Positions 33,475 through 42,911 of a DNA stretch of 64,000 nt are shown here, piece after piece. A model generated the notes under the pieces. That model did no database searches, was not told the DNA's origin, and saw only the letters and a list, made by a program, of their open reading frames with translations. The position numbers were made by a program, and so were the translations under genes. Where the stretch lies: assembly GCF_017874735.1 (NCBI RefSeq), contig NZ_JAGGLV010000022.1, positions 62,001-126,000 on the forward strand, read 5' to 3'. The DNA is from Paenibacillus silagei (GTDB lineage: Bacteria; Bacillota; Bacilli; Paenibacillales; Paenibacillaceae). Every line of letters begins with the position of its first letter. The stretch's first letter is position 1.

Positions 33475-34638
33475 TTATATGGTTTTGGCTGCTACAGATT
33501 TGAGCTTCTTGCTTCGTTTGTCGATCAGCAGAATTTCATTCTCATTCTCCCGGTCGGCGCCGATTTCCATATTATCCTCAATGACCGTGTTCTGACTGAT
33601 GATGGCTTTATGAATTCTCACGTTCTTGCCGATCTTCACCTTGGGCATAATGACAGAGTCAGTGATGACACTGCCTTCGCCCACTTCAACCCCGTAAAAG
33701 AGGACTGAGTGCTTCACCTCGCCATGCACGATGCAGCCCTCATTAATGATGCAGCTCGATACCTTGGCTCCCGGTGCCACATATTGTGCGGGCTGATTCG
33801 GATTACGGGTGAAGATTCTCCAGCCGGTATCGTTCAGATTCAGGGGAGGCGTATCGCTCAGAAGATCCATGTTCGCTTCCCACAGACTGTCTACCGTACC
33901 TACATCTCTCCAGTAGCCTTCAAAAGGATAAGCGTACAGGGATTGGCCTTCACCCAGCATCATCGGAATAATGTCCTTACCGAAGTCATGGGATGATCCG
34001 GCGTTCTCCCCGTCCTCAAGCAGATGCTTGCGCAGAACATCCCATTTGAAAATATATACCCCCATAGAAGCAAGTGTGCTCTTAGGCTGGGCCGGCTTCT
34101 CTTCGAACTCGTAAATCTTCAGATCATCTTCCGTATTCAGTATGCCGAAGCGGCTCGCTTCCTCCAATGGAACGTCAATAACCGAGATGGTGCAGTCGGC
34201 GTTCTTGGATTTGTGATATTGCAGCATGGCATGATAATCCATCTTGTAAATATGGTCTCCCGACAGAATTAACACATGCTCCGGATCGAATTGATCCACG
34301 AACTTAAGATTGCGGTAAATGGCATCCGCCGTTCCCCGGTACCAGCTGCTTCCATTCTCCCGTTCATGCGGAGGCAATACGAATACGCCGCCATCCTTGC
34401 GGTTCAAATCCCAGTCGCTGCCGACTCCGATATACGAATGCAGCACCAGCGGTTCATATTGTGTCAGCACACCCACGGTATCGATGCCCGAATTCGAGCA
34501 GTTACTTAGGGGGAAGTCGATGATCCGGTAGGTTCCTCCGAAATAAACAGCCGGTTTGGCAATCGATTTGGTCAAACTTTTTAATCTTTTCCCTTGGCCT
34601 CCCGCCAATAGCATGGCTACCATCTCTTTTTTCTTCAT
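33475..34638 (-). CDS. glgC: Glucose-1-phosphate adenylyltransferase, catalytic subunit
   Basis: Makes ADP-glucose for glycogen synthesis. The 387-residue protein carries the pyrophosphorylase loop AMLLAGGQGKRLKSLT (9-24), PAVYFGGTYRIIDFPLSNC, the SGDHIYKMDY catalytic region (about 125-134) and FEEKPAQPKS, then a left-handed beta-helix. ATG 34638 follows AGGAGGCTCTTCC. It is first in a glgC-D-P operon. No glgA or glgB is in the window. Confidence 0.95.
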   Translation of the reverse strand: MKKKEMVAMLLAGGQGKRLKSLTKSIAKPAVYFGGTYRIIDFPLSNCSNSGIDTVGVLTQYEPLVLHSYIGVGSDWDLNRKDGGVFVLPPHERENGSSWYRGTADAIYRNLKFVDQFDPEHVLILSGDHIYKMDYHAMLQYHKSKNADCTISVIDVPLEEASRFGILNTEDDLKIYEFEEKPAQPKSTLASMGVYIFKWDVLRKHLLEDGENAGSSHDFGKDIIPMMLGEGQSLYAYPFEGYWRDVGTVDSLWEANMDLLSDTPPLNLNDTGWRIFTRNPNQPAQYVAPGAKVSSCIINEGCIVHGEVKHSVLFYGVEVGEGSVITDSVIMPKVKIGKNVRIHKAIISQNTVIEDNMEIGADRENENEILLIDKRSKKLKSVAAKTI

Positions 34639-35119
34639 GGAAGAGCCTCCTTGACTTATGGGTAATGGAACATGTAATAAATTAGGTTAAATGAGTGATG
34701 CTGTGAAGTTAGACCTAAGTAAATACCCTAAAAAGAAGTGTTGTGAAAAGATGTAGCCCAAAAGAAATGCAGAGACAGGATGAATACGGGTGATACGGGG
34801 AGGAAAACAGCTGATCGGGACATATTACCGGTTAAGCCGAATCAAAAGCAAAAACCAGGTTGTATCCTTTATTCTAATAGTGTTCTATACCCGCCGTCAA
34901 AACCCTTTATTGCCCGCCTTAAACTGAGTAATTTCTAACTATATTTCATATTCATGGCGCGATAAATCACTATAATTAGATTAATATGATTAACCGCAAT
35001 CAGCGCGAATGAATCGAAGGTTTGGCTCCAAAGACCTATTTTCAGCAAACCTTCAACCTGTGGCTTCAAACTATGGACATACTATACTTACTTAATTACT
35101 GGATATGGAGGAATTGCTA
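34639..35119. other. Divergent intergenic region, glgC / response regulator
   Basis: About 480 bp with no credible ORF and no tandem repeat. It is AT-rich near 34880-35000 and should hold promoters for both directions. I could not assign any with confidence and saw no clear CcpA-type site. Confidence 0.5.
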
Positions 35120-35806
35120 ATGAAAGCAGCCCAAGGTGTCCGGCTACTCCTGGTGGATGATGAGCCTCATATCCTTCAGTTTCTGGAGCTGGGCCTAATT
35201 AACGAAGGCTTTGAGGTACAGACCGCCGCCGATGGCGCTGAGGCCCTGGCAGCAGCGGCCGACTTCAAGCCGCATGTCGTCATCCTTGATGTGATGATGC
35301 CCGGCATGGACGGATTTGAGGTCTGCCGGTGCCTCCGCGCTGAGGAAGCAGAGGTGGCGATCATCATGCTTACTGCCAAGGATGAGGTGGACGACCGCGT
35401 CACGGGCCTGTCCCTGGGCGCAGATGATTACATGGTGAAGCCGTTCAGCTTCGAGGAGCTGCTGGCCCGGATTCAGGCCCGGCTGCGCAACCAGTTCCCC
35501 GGCCTGCTCGGCGAGGTCCGCTGCGGCCCCTTCCGGATTGACGGCCGCCGCAAGGAGATCCGCCATAAGGAGGAGGTGCTGGAGCTGTCTCCGACCGAAT
35601 ATGAGCTGCTGCAGTATCTGGTGATCAACCACGGACTGGTCCTGAGCAAGCCGATGATTCTGGACAAGGTGTGGGGCTATGACTTCGGCGGAGAGGAGAA
35701 TATCGTGGAGGTCTATATCCGCTCCCTCCGGGAGAAGCTCGGCGACAAGGAGCACCGGATCATCCGCACCCTGCGCGGGGCGGGGTACCGGGTGGATCTG
35801 GTATGA
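35120..35806 (+). CDS. OmpR/PhoB-type response regulator
   Basis: I choose ATG 35120, 8 nt after GGAGG (an ATG at 35105 overlaps that site). The 228-residue protein has a receiver domain with acidic pocket Asp13/Asp14, phospho-acceptor Asp57 in VVILDVMMPGMDG and Lys87 in LTAK. A linker leads to a winged-helix OmpR domain (about 130-225, ELSPTEYELLQYLV ... VVEVYIRSLREKLG-type motif). It overlaps the kinase gene by ATGA. Confidence 0.95.
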   Translation: MKAAQGVRLLLVDDEPHILQFLELGLINEGFEVQTAADGAEALAAAADFKPHVVILDVMMPGMDGFEVCRCLRAEEAEVAIIMLTAKDEVDDRVTGLSLGADDYMVKPFSFEELLARIQARLRNQFPGLLGEVRCGPFRIDGRRKEIRHKEEVLELSPTEYELLQYLVINHGLVLSKPMILDKVWGYDFGGEENIVEVYIRSLREKLGDKEHRIIRTLRGAGYRVDLV

Positions 35807-37272
35807 CTGCCCGGACCCGTAGATTCACGGGCAGATTCCATGCTCCGCGTTCCCTGCGCAAGCAGCTGCTCGTCACCTCGCTGCTCATTCTCTCAGGATT
35901 GCTTATACTGATCGGCACACTCCAGTATGTACTCATGCGAAATTTCATATACAGCAACCGGGCAGAGGCGATGGAGACCCAGATACGCTCTGTGCCATTT
36001 GAAATCTTCAATAATGCAGGTAACAGACGACCCGGAGGAGACCGTCGTCCCCTGCTGCTGGACGCCCATACTACCCTCGCTATCTACAATCAGGATGGCG
36101 GCTTCATGGATTTGAAGGAAGAGACTCTGTCCGCTTCACCTGCACCGAGAATGAGTAATGAGGCCTATGACCAGCTGTTGAAGCTCCCCCAGGACAAGAG
36201 GGGCGGGAATTACCAGTTGATTACCGCCGGGGATGGCAGCGGACATCTGGCTGTCTTCATGAATCTGGGCAGGCCCGGTGCTGCCCGGATGCTTCTGCAG
36301 ATGACAGTGGAGACCGGACCGCTGAGGGATGTCATCCTGCAGCAGCTGCTTATCTTCGGCGCATTGTCGCTAGCGGCTCTACTGGCCGGGCTGCTGCTGT
36401 ATTTGCCTACGCTGCGCAAGACGCTGGTCCCCTTATCCAACATGGGGCGTTCGGCCCAGATTATCGATGCCGGCAACCTGAATGTGCGGTTCCCCGAGGA
36501 GCAGGGCCAGCTTGAGATCGACCAGCTCTCCCAGTCCTTCAACGGCATGCTGGAGCGGCTGGAGATTTCGTTCAAGAATGAGCGGGAGGCGAAAGAGCAG
36601 ATGCGCCGGTTCGCCGCCGATGCTTCCCATGAGCTGCGGACGCCGCTGACGTCCATCTACGGCTTCCTGGAGGTGCTGCTGCGCGGAGCTGCCGATAACC
36701 GGGAACAGCTCTACAGCGCGCTCAGCAGCATGCACGGTGAAGCCAAGCGGATCAACAAGCTGGTGGAGGACCTGCTTCTGCTCGCCCGGATGGACGGCGC
36801 ACCCCGGCTGCAGGTCAAGCAGGTACTGCTGGGCGAGCTGATTGACGACATGCAGGCGCAGCTGCGGGTACTGGCCGGAGAGCGGCAGGTCGTCTTCGAC
36901 CTGGCCTACGGCATCCGTTGCCTGGTTGATCCTGATCAGATCAGACAGGTCCTTCTTAATCTATTCCACAATGCGGTTCAGCATACCGATGCGGTCAAGG
37001 GCATCATCCATATATCTCTGCACGCCGCAGGAGAACTGGCAGAGCTGACCGTGAAGGATAACGGTTCCGGCATCTCTGCGGAGCATCTCCCGCATGTCTT
37101 CGACCGCTTCTATCGCAGCGATTCCTCCCGCACACGCAAATACGGCGGCTCCGGGCTTGGGTTATCGATTACGAGGTCCATTGCAGAAGCGCATCACGGA
37201 GAGGTGACGGTATCCAGCGCTCCGGGTGAGGGCGCTGCCTTCAAGGTCTCCCTTCCATGCCTGCAGGATTAG
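35803..37272 (+). CDS. Sensor histidine kinase partner of the response regulator
   Basis: A 489-residue membrane kinase. There are two membrane helices (about 24-46 and 183-205) around an extracytoplasmic domain of about 135 residues. A HAMP linker (about 207-260), HisKA with His276 in DASHELRTPLTSIYGF and an HATPase domain (NLFHNAVQHT; DNGSGI; YGGSGLGLSIT) follow. It is translationally coupled to the regulator. The stimulus is not evident. Confidence 0.94.
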   Translation: MTARTRRFTGRFHAPRSLRKQLLVTSLLILSGLLILIGTLQYVLMRNFIYSNRAEAMETQIRSVPFEIFNNAGNRRPGGDRRPLLLDAHTTLAIYNQDGGFMDLKEETLSASPAPRMSNEAYDQLLKLPQDKRGGNYQLITAGDGSGHLAVFMNLGRPGAARMLLQMTVETGPLRDVILQQLLIFGALSLAALLAGLLLYLPTLRKTLVPLSNMGRSAQIIDAGNLNVRFPEEQGQLEIDQLSQSFNGMLERLEISFKNEREAKEQMRRFAADASHELRTPLTSIYGFLEVLLRGAADNREQLYSALSSMHGEAKRINKLVEDLLLLARMDGAPRLQVKQVLLGELIDDMQAQLRVLAGERQVVFDLAYGIRCLVDPDQIRQVLLNLFHNAVQHTDAVKGIIHISLHAAGELAELTVKDNGSGISAEHLPHVFDRFYRSDSSRTRKYGGSGLGLSITRSIAEAHHGEVTVSSAPGEGAAFKVSLPCLQD

Positions 37273-37376
37273 CCAATGAGCTGTAAATAGCGATATAATA
37301 GTAGGCAGGAATGAAGTGAGTTTTGCGAAGTGGTTCCATGAGGTTTATGCTATCAAAACTTTTAGGAGGGTATCTC

Positions 37377-37943
37377 ATGTACGAAATCGCCATTATCGGT
37401 GCCGGTCCTGCCGGTGCAAGCGCCGCCCTGTTCGCTGCCAAGGCCGGCAAAAAAACACTGCTGATTGACAACGACAAAGGTATGACCCGCAGAGGCTGGT
37501 ATGAGAATTATTACGGAATTAGCGAGATCGGCGGACCTGATCTGGTAGAAACCGGACATAAGCAGGCCGTGAAGTTCGGGGCCGAGCTGGTTGCCGGACA
37601 GGCGACCTCACTGGAAGCCAGCGGTGAGGGCTTCGTCATCGGGACAGAGAGCGGAGCTACTTATGAAGCTAAGCATGTCGTGCTGGCGACAGGTGTTCTG
37701 ACGGATCTGGCTGCCGCAGCCGGGGTAACGACTAAAGAAGGTACGGAGCCAAGAATCAAGACGGTGATTGCATCCACACCGGAAGGCAGAACCAACATCG
37801 ACGGAATCTGGGCCGCCGGAACTGTGGCCGGGATGAGTGTTCATGCAATTATCACTGCCGGGGACGGCGCCAAGGTTGCCGTTAACGTTATCAGTGAGCT
37901 GAACGGCGCACGTTATGTCGATCACGATTTGCTGAAGGCTTAG
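37377..37943 (+). CDS. Half-size thioredoxin-reductase-like flavoprotein
   Basis: ATG 37377 follows TTTTAGGAGGG. The 188-residue protein has the FAD motif IAIIGAGPAGASAALFAAKAG (4-24) and the C-terminal FAD motif TNIDGIWAAGTVAGMSVHAIITAGDGAKVA, both typical of thioredoxin reductases. It lacks the whole central NADPH domain with its CxxC disulfide. It cannot work as a normal thioredoxin reductase; it may use another partner for electrons. Both ends are intact, so this is a family form rather than a deletion debris. Confidence 0.85.
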   Translation: MYEIAIIGAGPAGASAALFAAKAGKKTLLIDNDKGMTRRGWYENYYGISEIGGPDLVETGHKQAVKFGAELVAGQATSLEASGEGFVIGTESGATYEAKHVVLATGVLTDLAAAAGVTTKEGTEPRIKTVIASTPEGRTNIDGIWAAGTVAGMSVHAIITAGDGAKVAVNVISELNGARYVDHDLLKA

Positions 37944-37963
37944 CAGATACAGCTGTTACATAA

Positions 37964-37998
37964 GAACCGCCTTTCCTTTTTGGAGGAGAGGCGGTTTT
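37964..37998. terminator. Bidirectional terminator, flavoprotein / GT2
   Basis: AACCGCCT and AGGCGGTT form an 8-bp stem around a 16-nt loop, followed by TTTT on the plus strand. Confidence 0.85.
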
Positions 37999-38018
37999 TT
38001 GATGTGGAAGGAATATGG

Positions 38019-39002
38019 TTATTTGTTGAGACTGGCGACTCTCTGCTCCTGCGCGCTCTGCTGCGGCCTGCCGCTGTAGAATTCCTGAACGATGTAGAGG
38101 GGACGGCCCTTCGATTCATCATAGATCCGTCCGACATACTCCCCCAGAATACCCAGCATGAGCAGCACGAACCCGTTGAAGGTCAAGGTGATCCCGATCA
38201 TCGATGCCCAGCCCTTCACGGCCGCATCCGTAAAGAGCGCCAGATACAGCACATACATCAGGTACAGAAACCCGGATACGGACAGCAGTGCTCCAAGAAC
38301 ACCCGCCAGCTTCAGCGGCTTATAAGAGAAGGAGGTAATGCCGTCCAGCGACAGCTTCAGCATCCGCCCTAACGGATATTTGGTCTCTCCGGCCAGCCGC
38401 TCCTCCCGCTCGTATTCTATCGCCTTCTGGCGGAATCCGACCCAGCTGACCAGACCGCGCACGAAGCGGTTCTTCTCCGGCAGACGCTTCAGCTCATCGC
38501 AGACTCTGCGGTCCATCAGGCGGAAATCACCGGTGTCCACCGGAATGGAGATATCTGTTGAATAACGCAGCACCCGGTAAAATAAGCTGGCTGTCCACTT
38601 TTTAAACAGGGACTCTCCATTTCGCTTGATCCGCTTGGCATACACGACCTGGTAGCCTTGCTTCCACTCCGCAATCATCTCCGGAATCAGCTCGGGCGGG
38701 TCCTGGAGATCCGCGTCAATGATCACGACCGCATCGCCCAGCGCATAATCCATACCTGCGGTAATAGCGACCTGATGCCCGAAATTGCGGGACAGATCGA
38801 TCAGCTTCACACTTTCATCCCAATAGCTGTATTCCTCGATCATCTGCGCGCAGTTGTCCGTGCTGCCGTCATTGACGAAGATCAGCTCGTAGGGCTCGCC
38901 TGTTATGCCCATTACTTTTTTGATGCGCCGGTAGGTCTCCTGAATAACAGCCTCTTCATTGAACATCGGTATTATAATGGAATAGCGCACTTGAACACTC
39001 AT
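38019..39002 (-). CDS. Family 2 glycosyltransferase, membrane-bound DPM1/GtrB type
   Basis: Start ATG 39002, after AAGGAGGAGCTGCCC. The 327-residue enzyme has a GT-A fold: SIIIPMFNEEAVIQETYRRI (8-27), DDGSTD-type FVNDGSTDNC, DADLQDPPELIPEM and the QxxRW-like region RKAIEYEREERLAGETKYPLGRML. Two C-terminal membrane helices follow (about 235-300). Such enzymes load sugar onto undecaprenyl phosphate. It lies 84 nt after the GT39 gene; together they may transfer a sugar to a surface polymer. Confidence 0.92.
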   Translation of the reverse strand: MSVQVRYSIIIPMFNEEAVIQETYRRIKKVMGITGEPYELIFVNDGSTDNCAQMIEEYSYWDESVKLIDLSRNFGHQVAITAGMDYALGDAVVIIDADLQDPPELIPEMIAEWKQGYQVVYAKRIKRNGESLFKKWTASLFYRVLRYSTDISIPVDTGDFRLMDRRVCDELKRLPEKNRFVRGLVSWVGFRQKAIEYEREERLAGETKYPLGRMLKLSLDGITSFSYKPLKLAGVLGALLSVSGFLYLMYVLYLALFTDAAVKGWASMIGITLTFNGFVLLMLGILGEYVGRIYDESKGRPLYIVQEFYSGRPQQSAQEQRVASLNK

Positions 39003-39086
39003 GGGCAGCTCCTCCTTAAAAGTAGTAAGGAAGCGCGCCGGCACACGGCCGGATATACGCGCTTCCTGATCTCCTGCTCATGCAGG

Positions 39087-41297
39087 TTAGTTCAGGGTGA
39101 TCTCGTACAAGGTTCCGGCATTGCCGCTGTTCTGCGTTCCCTGCCAGTCTGCGGCCGGAACCTCCGTCCCGTTCGCGGTAATCCATTCCGTAATCTCCGA
39201 GCTGCCGCCGCCCCGCATCCCGCCCATGCCGCCGCTGGTGACCAGGAAGTACTTCACTTGCCCGCTCTCTACAAGCTCCTTCAGAGTGGCTGGGGTGTAG
39301 GGCGTATCTGACGCATTGAAGCCGTTCAGGATGACGACCTGCTCCCCTTCGTCGATGATATACGGGCCTGCCGTTCCATAATCCATCGCTGCGAACAGAT
39401 ATTTCTCGCCGGTATTATGCTCCTTGAGATAGGTCAGCAGAGACTCATTGATACCGGCAGCGTTATTCCTTCCCCCCATGCCGCCCATGTTGGCTATGTC
39501 GGGCATGTTGGCTATGTTGGGCATGTTGCCCATTGCCCCCATCCCGAAGGGGCTGCCGCTATCCGGCCCTGCTGCTGGAGTCATGCTATTATTTCCATAG
39601 ACAATCGGTGTGAATGCCCAATAGATCGGGCCAATCATCAGCACCAGGAACCCTGCTGCCGCAGCGGCATGTAACCAGGAATGCTTAGTCCGTACCGCCT
39701 TCAGCAGCCGCAGAATTATTAGCACTACTGTCATTGCAATACCTGCTGCCAGTATGCCCACGGACCAGCCGCTGCCGATGGTATCGTTATACGGACGGAT
39801 AATGTACACCTCAAGCACCGTTGTAGCCAGCACCGCTGCGGGCAGCAGCCACGACAGCCAGGTCTGCCGCTCCTTATAGTAGCTCCAGAGCTGAGACCAG
39901 CCTGCACCTGCCAGCGCCGCCACCGGCGGAGCCATCATAATCAGGTAGTACTGGTGGAAGAAGCCGGCGATGCTGAAGAATCCCATGACCGGGACCAGCC
40001 AGGCCAGCCAGAAGAGGGCTTCCTTATGCTGCCGGGTGAAGCTCCTGCGACGCAGGCTGGCCAAGATCCCGATGCTGCCAAACAGCACGAACGGCAGCAG
40101 CCAGCTCGCCTGGCCGGACAGCTCCTGCTGGAACAGCCGCAGCGGACCGGCAGTGCCTGTGTTGAACATGCCGCCGTTCATCCCTCCGCGTCCGTTCGGG
40201 CTTCCGAACCCGCCGAAGCCGCCGTCCGCTCCTTCACCGCGCCGTCCGCCGTCCTGACCGCCCGGCACCATTCCGCCACCGCGTCCGTCCTGGCCTGGAG
40301 CAGTCCCGCCGCTGTCACGGCTCTGATTGTCCCCGGCGGCGGAATCTCGGCCGTTCATCGTCCCTTGTCCGTCCGCGCCCCCTTGTCCGCCAGTTCCATC
40401 CATGGGCGGGAATTCACCGCTAAAGTCCGGCATTTCCCCGTTCATTCCGTTCATTCCGGGCATGCCACCGCCGCCGAAGCCCCCGCTCCCGGCTCCTCCA
40501 GTGCTGCGGTCACCGGTCAAGCGGGACACACCGTTATAGCCAAAAGCCAGATTAAGCACAGAATTGGTGCCGCTGCTCCCGATGTAAGGCCGCTTATCTG
40601 CCGGAATGGAATCGACAATTACAGCCCAGGATAGAGACACTGCCAGCAGTACGGCAGTGCAGGCTGCAAGGGTGCCGGTCTTCTTTTTCCAGTTCACCTG
40701 GGCTGCCAAGAGATAGAATAGATAAAAGGCCGGAAGAACCATATACGCCTGCAGCATCTTCTCATTGAAGGCGACACCGATAAGCCCGAAGGCGGCGAGC
40801 AGGCTACCCGGCCGGTGGGTCCGGGTGCCACTGAAGAGAAACCATGCTGCCAGCAGTAAAGTGAATACCAGCAGCGCATCAATATTGTTCGTCCGGCTTA
40901 CCGCCGCTGCTACCGGGGTGGCCGCCATAACGAGCGCTGCAAGCCGTGCCGCCGCCTGTCCGAAGGTTGGCTTCACCAGCAGATAGACTAAGAGTACCGA
41001 GCCTACACCGCCGAGCACCTGGGGGAGAATGACACTCCAGCCATGCAGGCCGAAGACCAGTGCACTTAAGGTCTGCAGCCAGAAGGTTACCGGCGGCTTA
41101 TCAACTGTTACAGACCCTGCTGAATCCAGGGAAGCGAAGAAGAAGTTATGGAAGCTCTGCAGCATGCTGCCCACTGCGGTTGTATAGTACGTATTGGCAT
41201 ATTGGTCATTCCAGATTCCGTATCCGTACAGGACGGCGGCCAGCAGCATAATCATTACCAGTACAACATCGGTACCCGGCCTCTTCAGTATTTTCAT
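39087..41297 (-). CDS. Family 39 (ArnT/PMT-like) membrane glycosyltransferase with Gly-rich insert
   Basis: I choose ATG 41297, with GGAGTGGA just upstream. The 736-residue protein has about 12 helices. The acidic loop after helix 1 holds NDQYANTYYTTAV, and DKPPVTFWLQTLS is the GT39 motif. A large hydrophilic Gly/Met/Asn/Asp insertion lies at about residue 265-380 and a shorter Met/Gly-rich insert at about 580-620, just before the soluble C-terminal domain. It probably moves a sugar from a polyprenyl donor outside the cell. Confidence 0.9.
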   Translation of the reverse strand: MKILKRPGTDVVLVMIMLLAAVLYGYGIWNDQYANTYYTTAVGSMLQSFHNFFFASLDSAGSVTVDKPPVTFWLQTLSALVFGLHGWSVILPQVLGGVGSVLLVYLLVKPTFGQAAARLAALVMAATPVAAAVSRTNNIDALLVFTLLLAAWFLFSGTRTHRPGSLLAAFGLIGVAFNEKMLQAYMVLPAFYLFYLLAAQVNWKKKTGTLAACTAVLLAVSLSWAVIVDSIPADKRPYIGSSGTNSVLNLAFGYNGVSRLTGDRSTGGAGSGGFGGGGMPGMNGMNGEMPDFSGEFPPMDGTGGQGGADGQGTMNGRDSAAGDNQSRDSGGTAPGQDGRGGGMVPGGQDGGRRGEGADGGFGGFGSPNGRGGMNGGMFNTGTAGPLRLFQQELSGQASWLLPFVLFGSIGILASLRRRSFTRQHKEALFWLAWLVPVMGFFSIAGFFHQYYLIMMAPPVAALAGAGWSQLWSYYKERQTWLSWLLPAAVLATTVLEVYIIRPYNDTIGSGWSVGILAAGIAMTVVLIILRLLKAVRTKHSWLHAAAAAGFLVLMIGPIYWAFTPIVYGNNSMTPAAGPDSGSPFGMGAMGNMPNIANMPDIANMGGMGGRNNAAGINESLLTYLKEHNTGEKYLFAAMDYGTAGPYIIDEGEQVVILNGFNASDTPYTPATLKELVESGQVKYFLVTSGGMGGMRGGGSSEITEWITANGTEVPAADWQGTQNSGNAGTLYEITLN

Positions 41298-41402
41298 CGT
41301 TTGATCCACTCCGATTCGTTCATTTCTTAGGTGTATTATGGCATCCGTACCTTAACCGGCAATGAATGCCCGCTGAATGTTTGCTGAACGTACCGGACAC
41401 GC

Positions 41403-41442
41403 CAAATACCCCACCAAGAGATACATCCTGGTGGGGTATTTG
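41403..41442 (-). terminator. Hairpin downstream of the DUF1697 gene
   Basis: CAAATACCCCACCA and TGGTGGGGTATTTG are perfect 14-bp arms around a 12-nt loop, 19 bp past the DUF1697 stop. The following bases are not T-rich, but the stem itself ends in an A/T portion usual for bidirectional terminators. Confidence 0.7.
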
Positions 41443-41460
41443 GGAGAGCTACTATTTCCT

Positions 41461-42006
41461 TTACGGCTTACGGGCCAGCGCTGCTACCTTATTCAGGGTG
41501 TTCCAGTTGCGCGCGGTAAGCACCGTTCCCAGCAGCTTGTCGAATGACACCTTGAACAGCGGCGACTCGCTCACACTCACTTCATAGAAGGCATACAGCT
41601 CCCTGCCGATCACCCGCACCTTATCGGCTCCATCCTCATAGGGACGGAGCTTCTCCAGTGCTTCAGCGGCTGGCTCCGCTGCCAGAAACGAGACGTACAG
41701 GCGCTTGTAGGCTTCCGGCTCACTCTGCGGGAACGGGTTGCCGGCAATGGCCGCCTCCAGCTCCTCCAGAGAACGGATGATTACAGGCACCTCAAAGCCG
41801 AAGGTCTCCTGGATCCGCTGGCTGATGGTCCCGGCAAGCCCGGAAGCGGAGGCTCCTTCACTCTCGAACACAACGTTGCCGCTCTGAATGTAGGTGCACA
41901 CATGCTCATATTTAAGCGCTTCGAACATCGCCTTCAGTTCTTGCATCTTAATGATTTTGTTGCCGCCGACATTAATGCCGCGCAGTAAGGCAATGTATGT
42001 ATTCAT
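41461..42006 (-). CDS. DUF1697 protein
   Basis: A 181-residue soluble protein starting MNTYIALLRGINVGGNKIIKMQELKAMFEALKYEHVCTYIQSGNVVFES, the DUF1697 signature (RGINVGG, YIQSGNVVF). It is full length. Its biochemical function is unknown in the family. It follows the broken phosphotransferase gene. Confidence 0.93.
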   Translation of the reverse strand: MNTYIALLRGINVGGNKIIKMQELKAMFEALKYEHVCTYIQSGNVVFESEGASASGLAGTISQRIQETFGFEVPVIIRSLEELEAAIAGNPFPQSEPEAYKRLYVSFLAAEPAAEALEKLRPYEDGADKVRVIGRELYAFYEVSVSESPLFKVSFDKLLGTVLTARNWNTLNKVAALARKP

Positions 42007-42054
42007 CTGCGTTCCGCCTTCTCTATATCATCTATTATTCTGTTGCCCGCAGCA

Positions 42055-42855
42055 TTATGCTCTCAGGCGTCTGCGGATCTCGCGGACCAGCAGCTCCTTC
42101 TCGGGAACCGGAAGTCCTTCAACCAGCCGTGCGGCTGCTACCGGCAGTATCCACGGGGTGATATCTGCAAGCGTCAAGCCTGACAGCTTCAGATACCTGC
42201 GGACATATTGCGCGGTAAGCCGCTTCCTGGCGAACCCTAAGAACCCCTTAGTGAACACAGAAGCCGACTCAGGCATGGACCCGATACTGAACATGATTAC
42301 CGACCGTGCAACATCTGCTGCAGGATTGCCGCGGACGCCGGTCATCCAGTCTATCACCCACAGCTTGCTGTCCATCAGGATGTTGTCCGGGTGAAAATCG
42401 CCATGGCACAGCTTCTCCCCGTCCGGCAGCCGGGCAAGCCGGTACAGAATCTGTGTCTTCTCCTCTGTCTCAAGCATGGGCGCCGCGATAATATGCTACT
42501 CCAGCCGCTTCTTCTGCGCTCCTGCTTCGCCCATGCCATCGAGCTGGTGAAGGCTATGATGCAGTCCGGCCATCTGCTTGAAGCCGCTGAAGTTCAGCCA
42601 CGGCTTCCGGTTCATTTGCTGTAACAGGGTAGGACCGGCGATCTGCTGATACACAATTCCCGGTCTGCCCTCTACCACTACCCGCTCATGGGGCTGCGGA
42701 GTAGCAACACCTTGTTCATAGACCCATTTACTGAAACGGTATTCTAAGTCCACATGCTCTTCCGGAACGTCATCGCGGTACAGCTTAAGAATCTTTCCTT
42801 CCCCGTACTCCAGCACTTCCGCCGTTCTGCCTTGACCGATTACCTTCCCCTGCAT
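42055..42855 (-). pseudogene. Phosphotransferase (APH/kinase-like) interrupted by one in-frame amber codon
   Basis: Two pieces in the same frame make one protein of about 266 residues. The first (42855-42499) has the N-lobe ATP-binding pattern IGQGRTAEVLEYGEGKILKLY. A single TAG at 42498-42496 interrupts it. The second piece continues without frameshift (HII... then MLETEEKTQILY) into the catalytic loop LCHGDFHPDNILMD and the metal-binding WVIDWMTG. Everything else looks intact. It could be a recent nonsense mutation, a sequencing error or read-through. The TAG could have come from CAG or TGG. Confidence 0.85.
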
Positions 42856-42911
42856 ATCAAGCCCTCCAGGCTAATCCAGACTGATCCGCGAGTAAATGCT
42901 CTCATCTCCCT

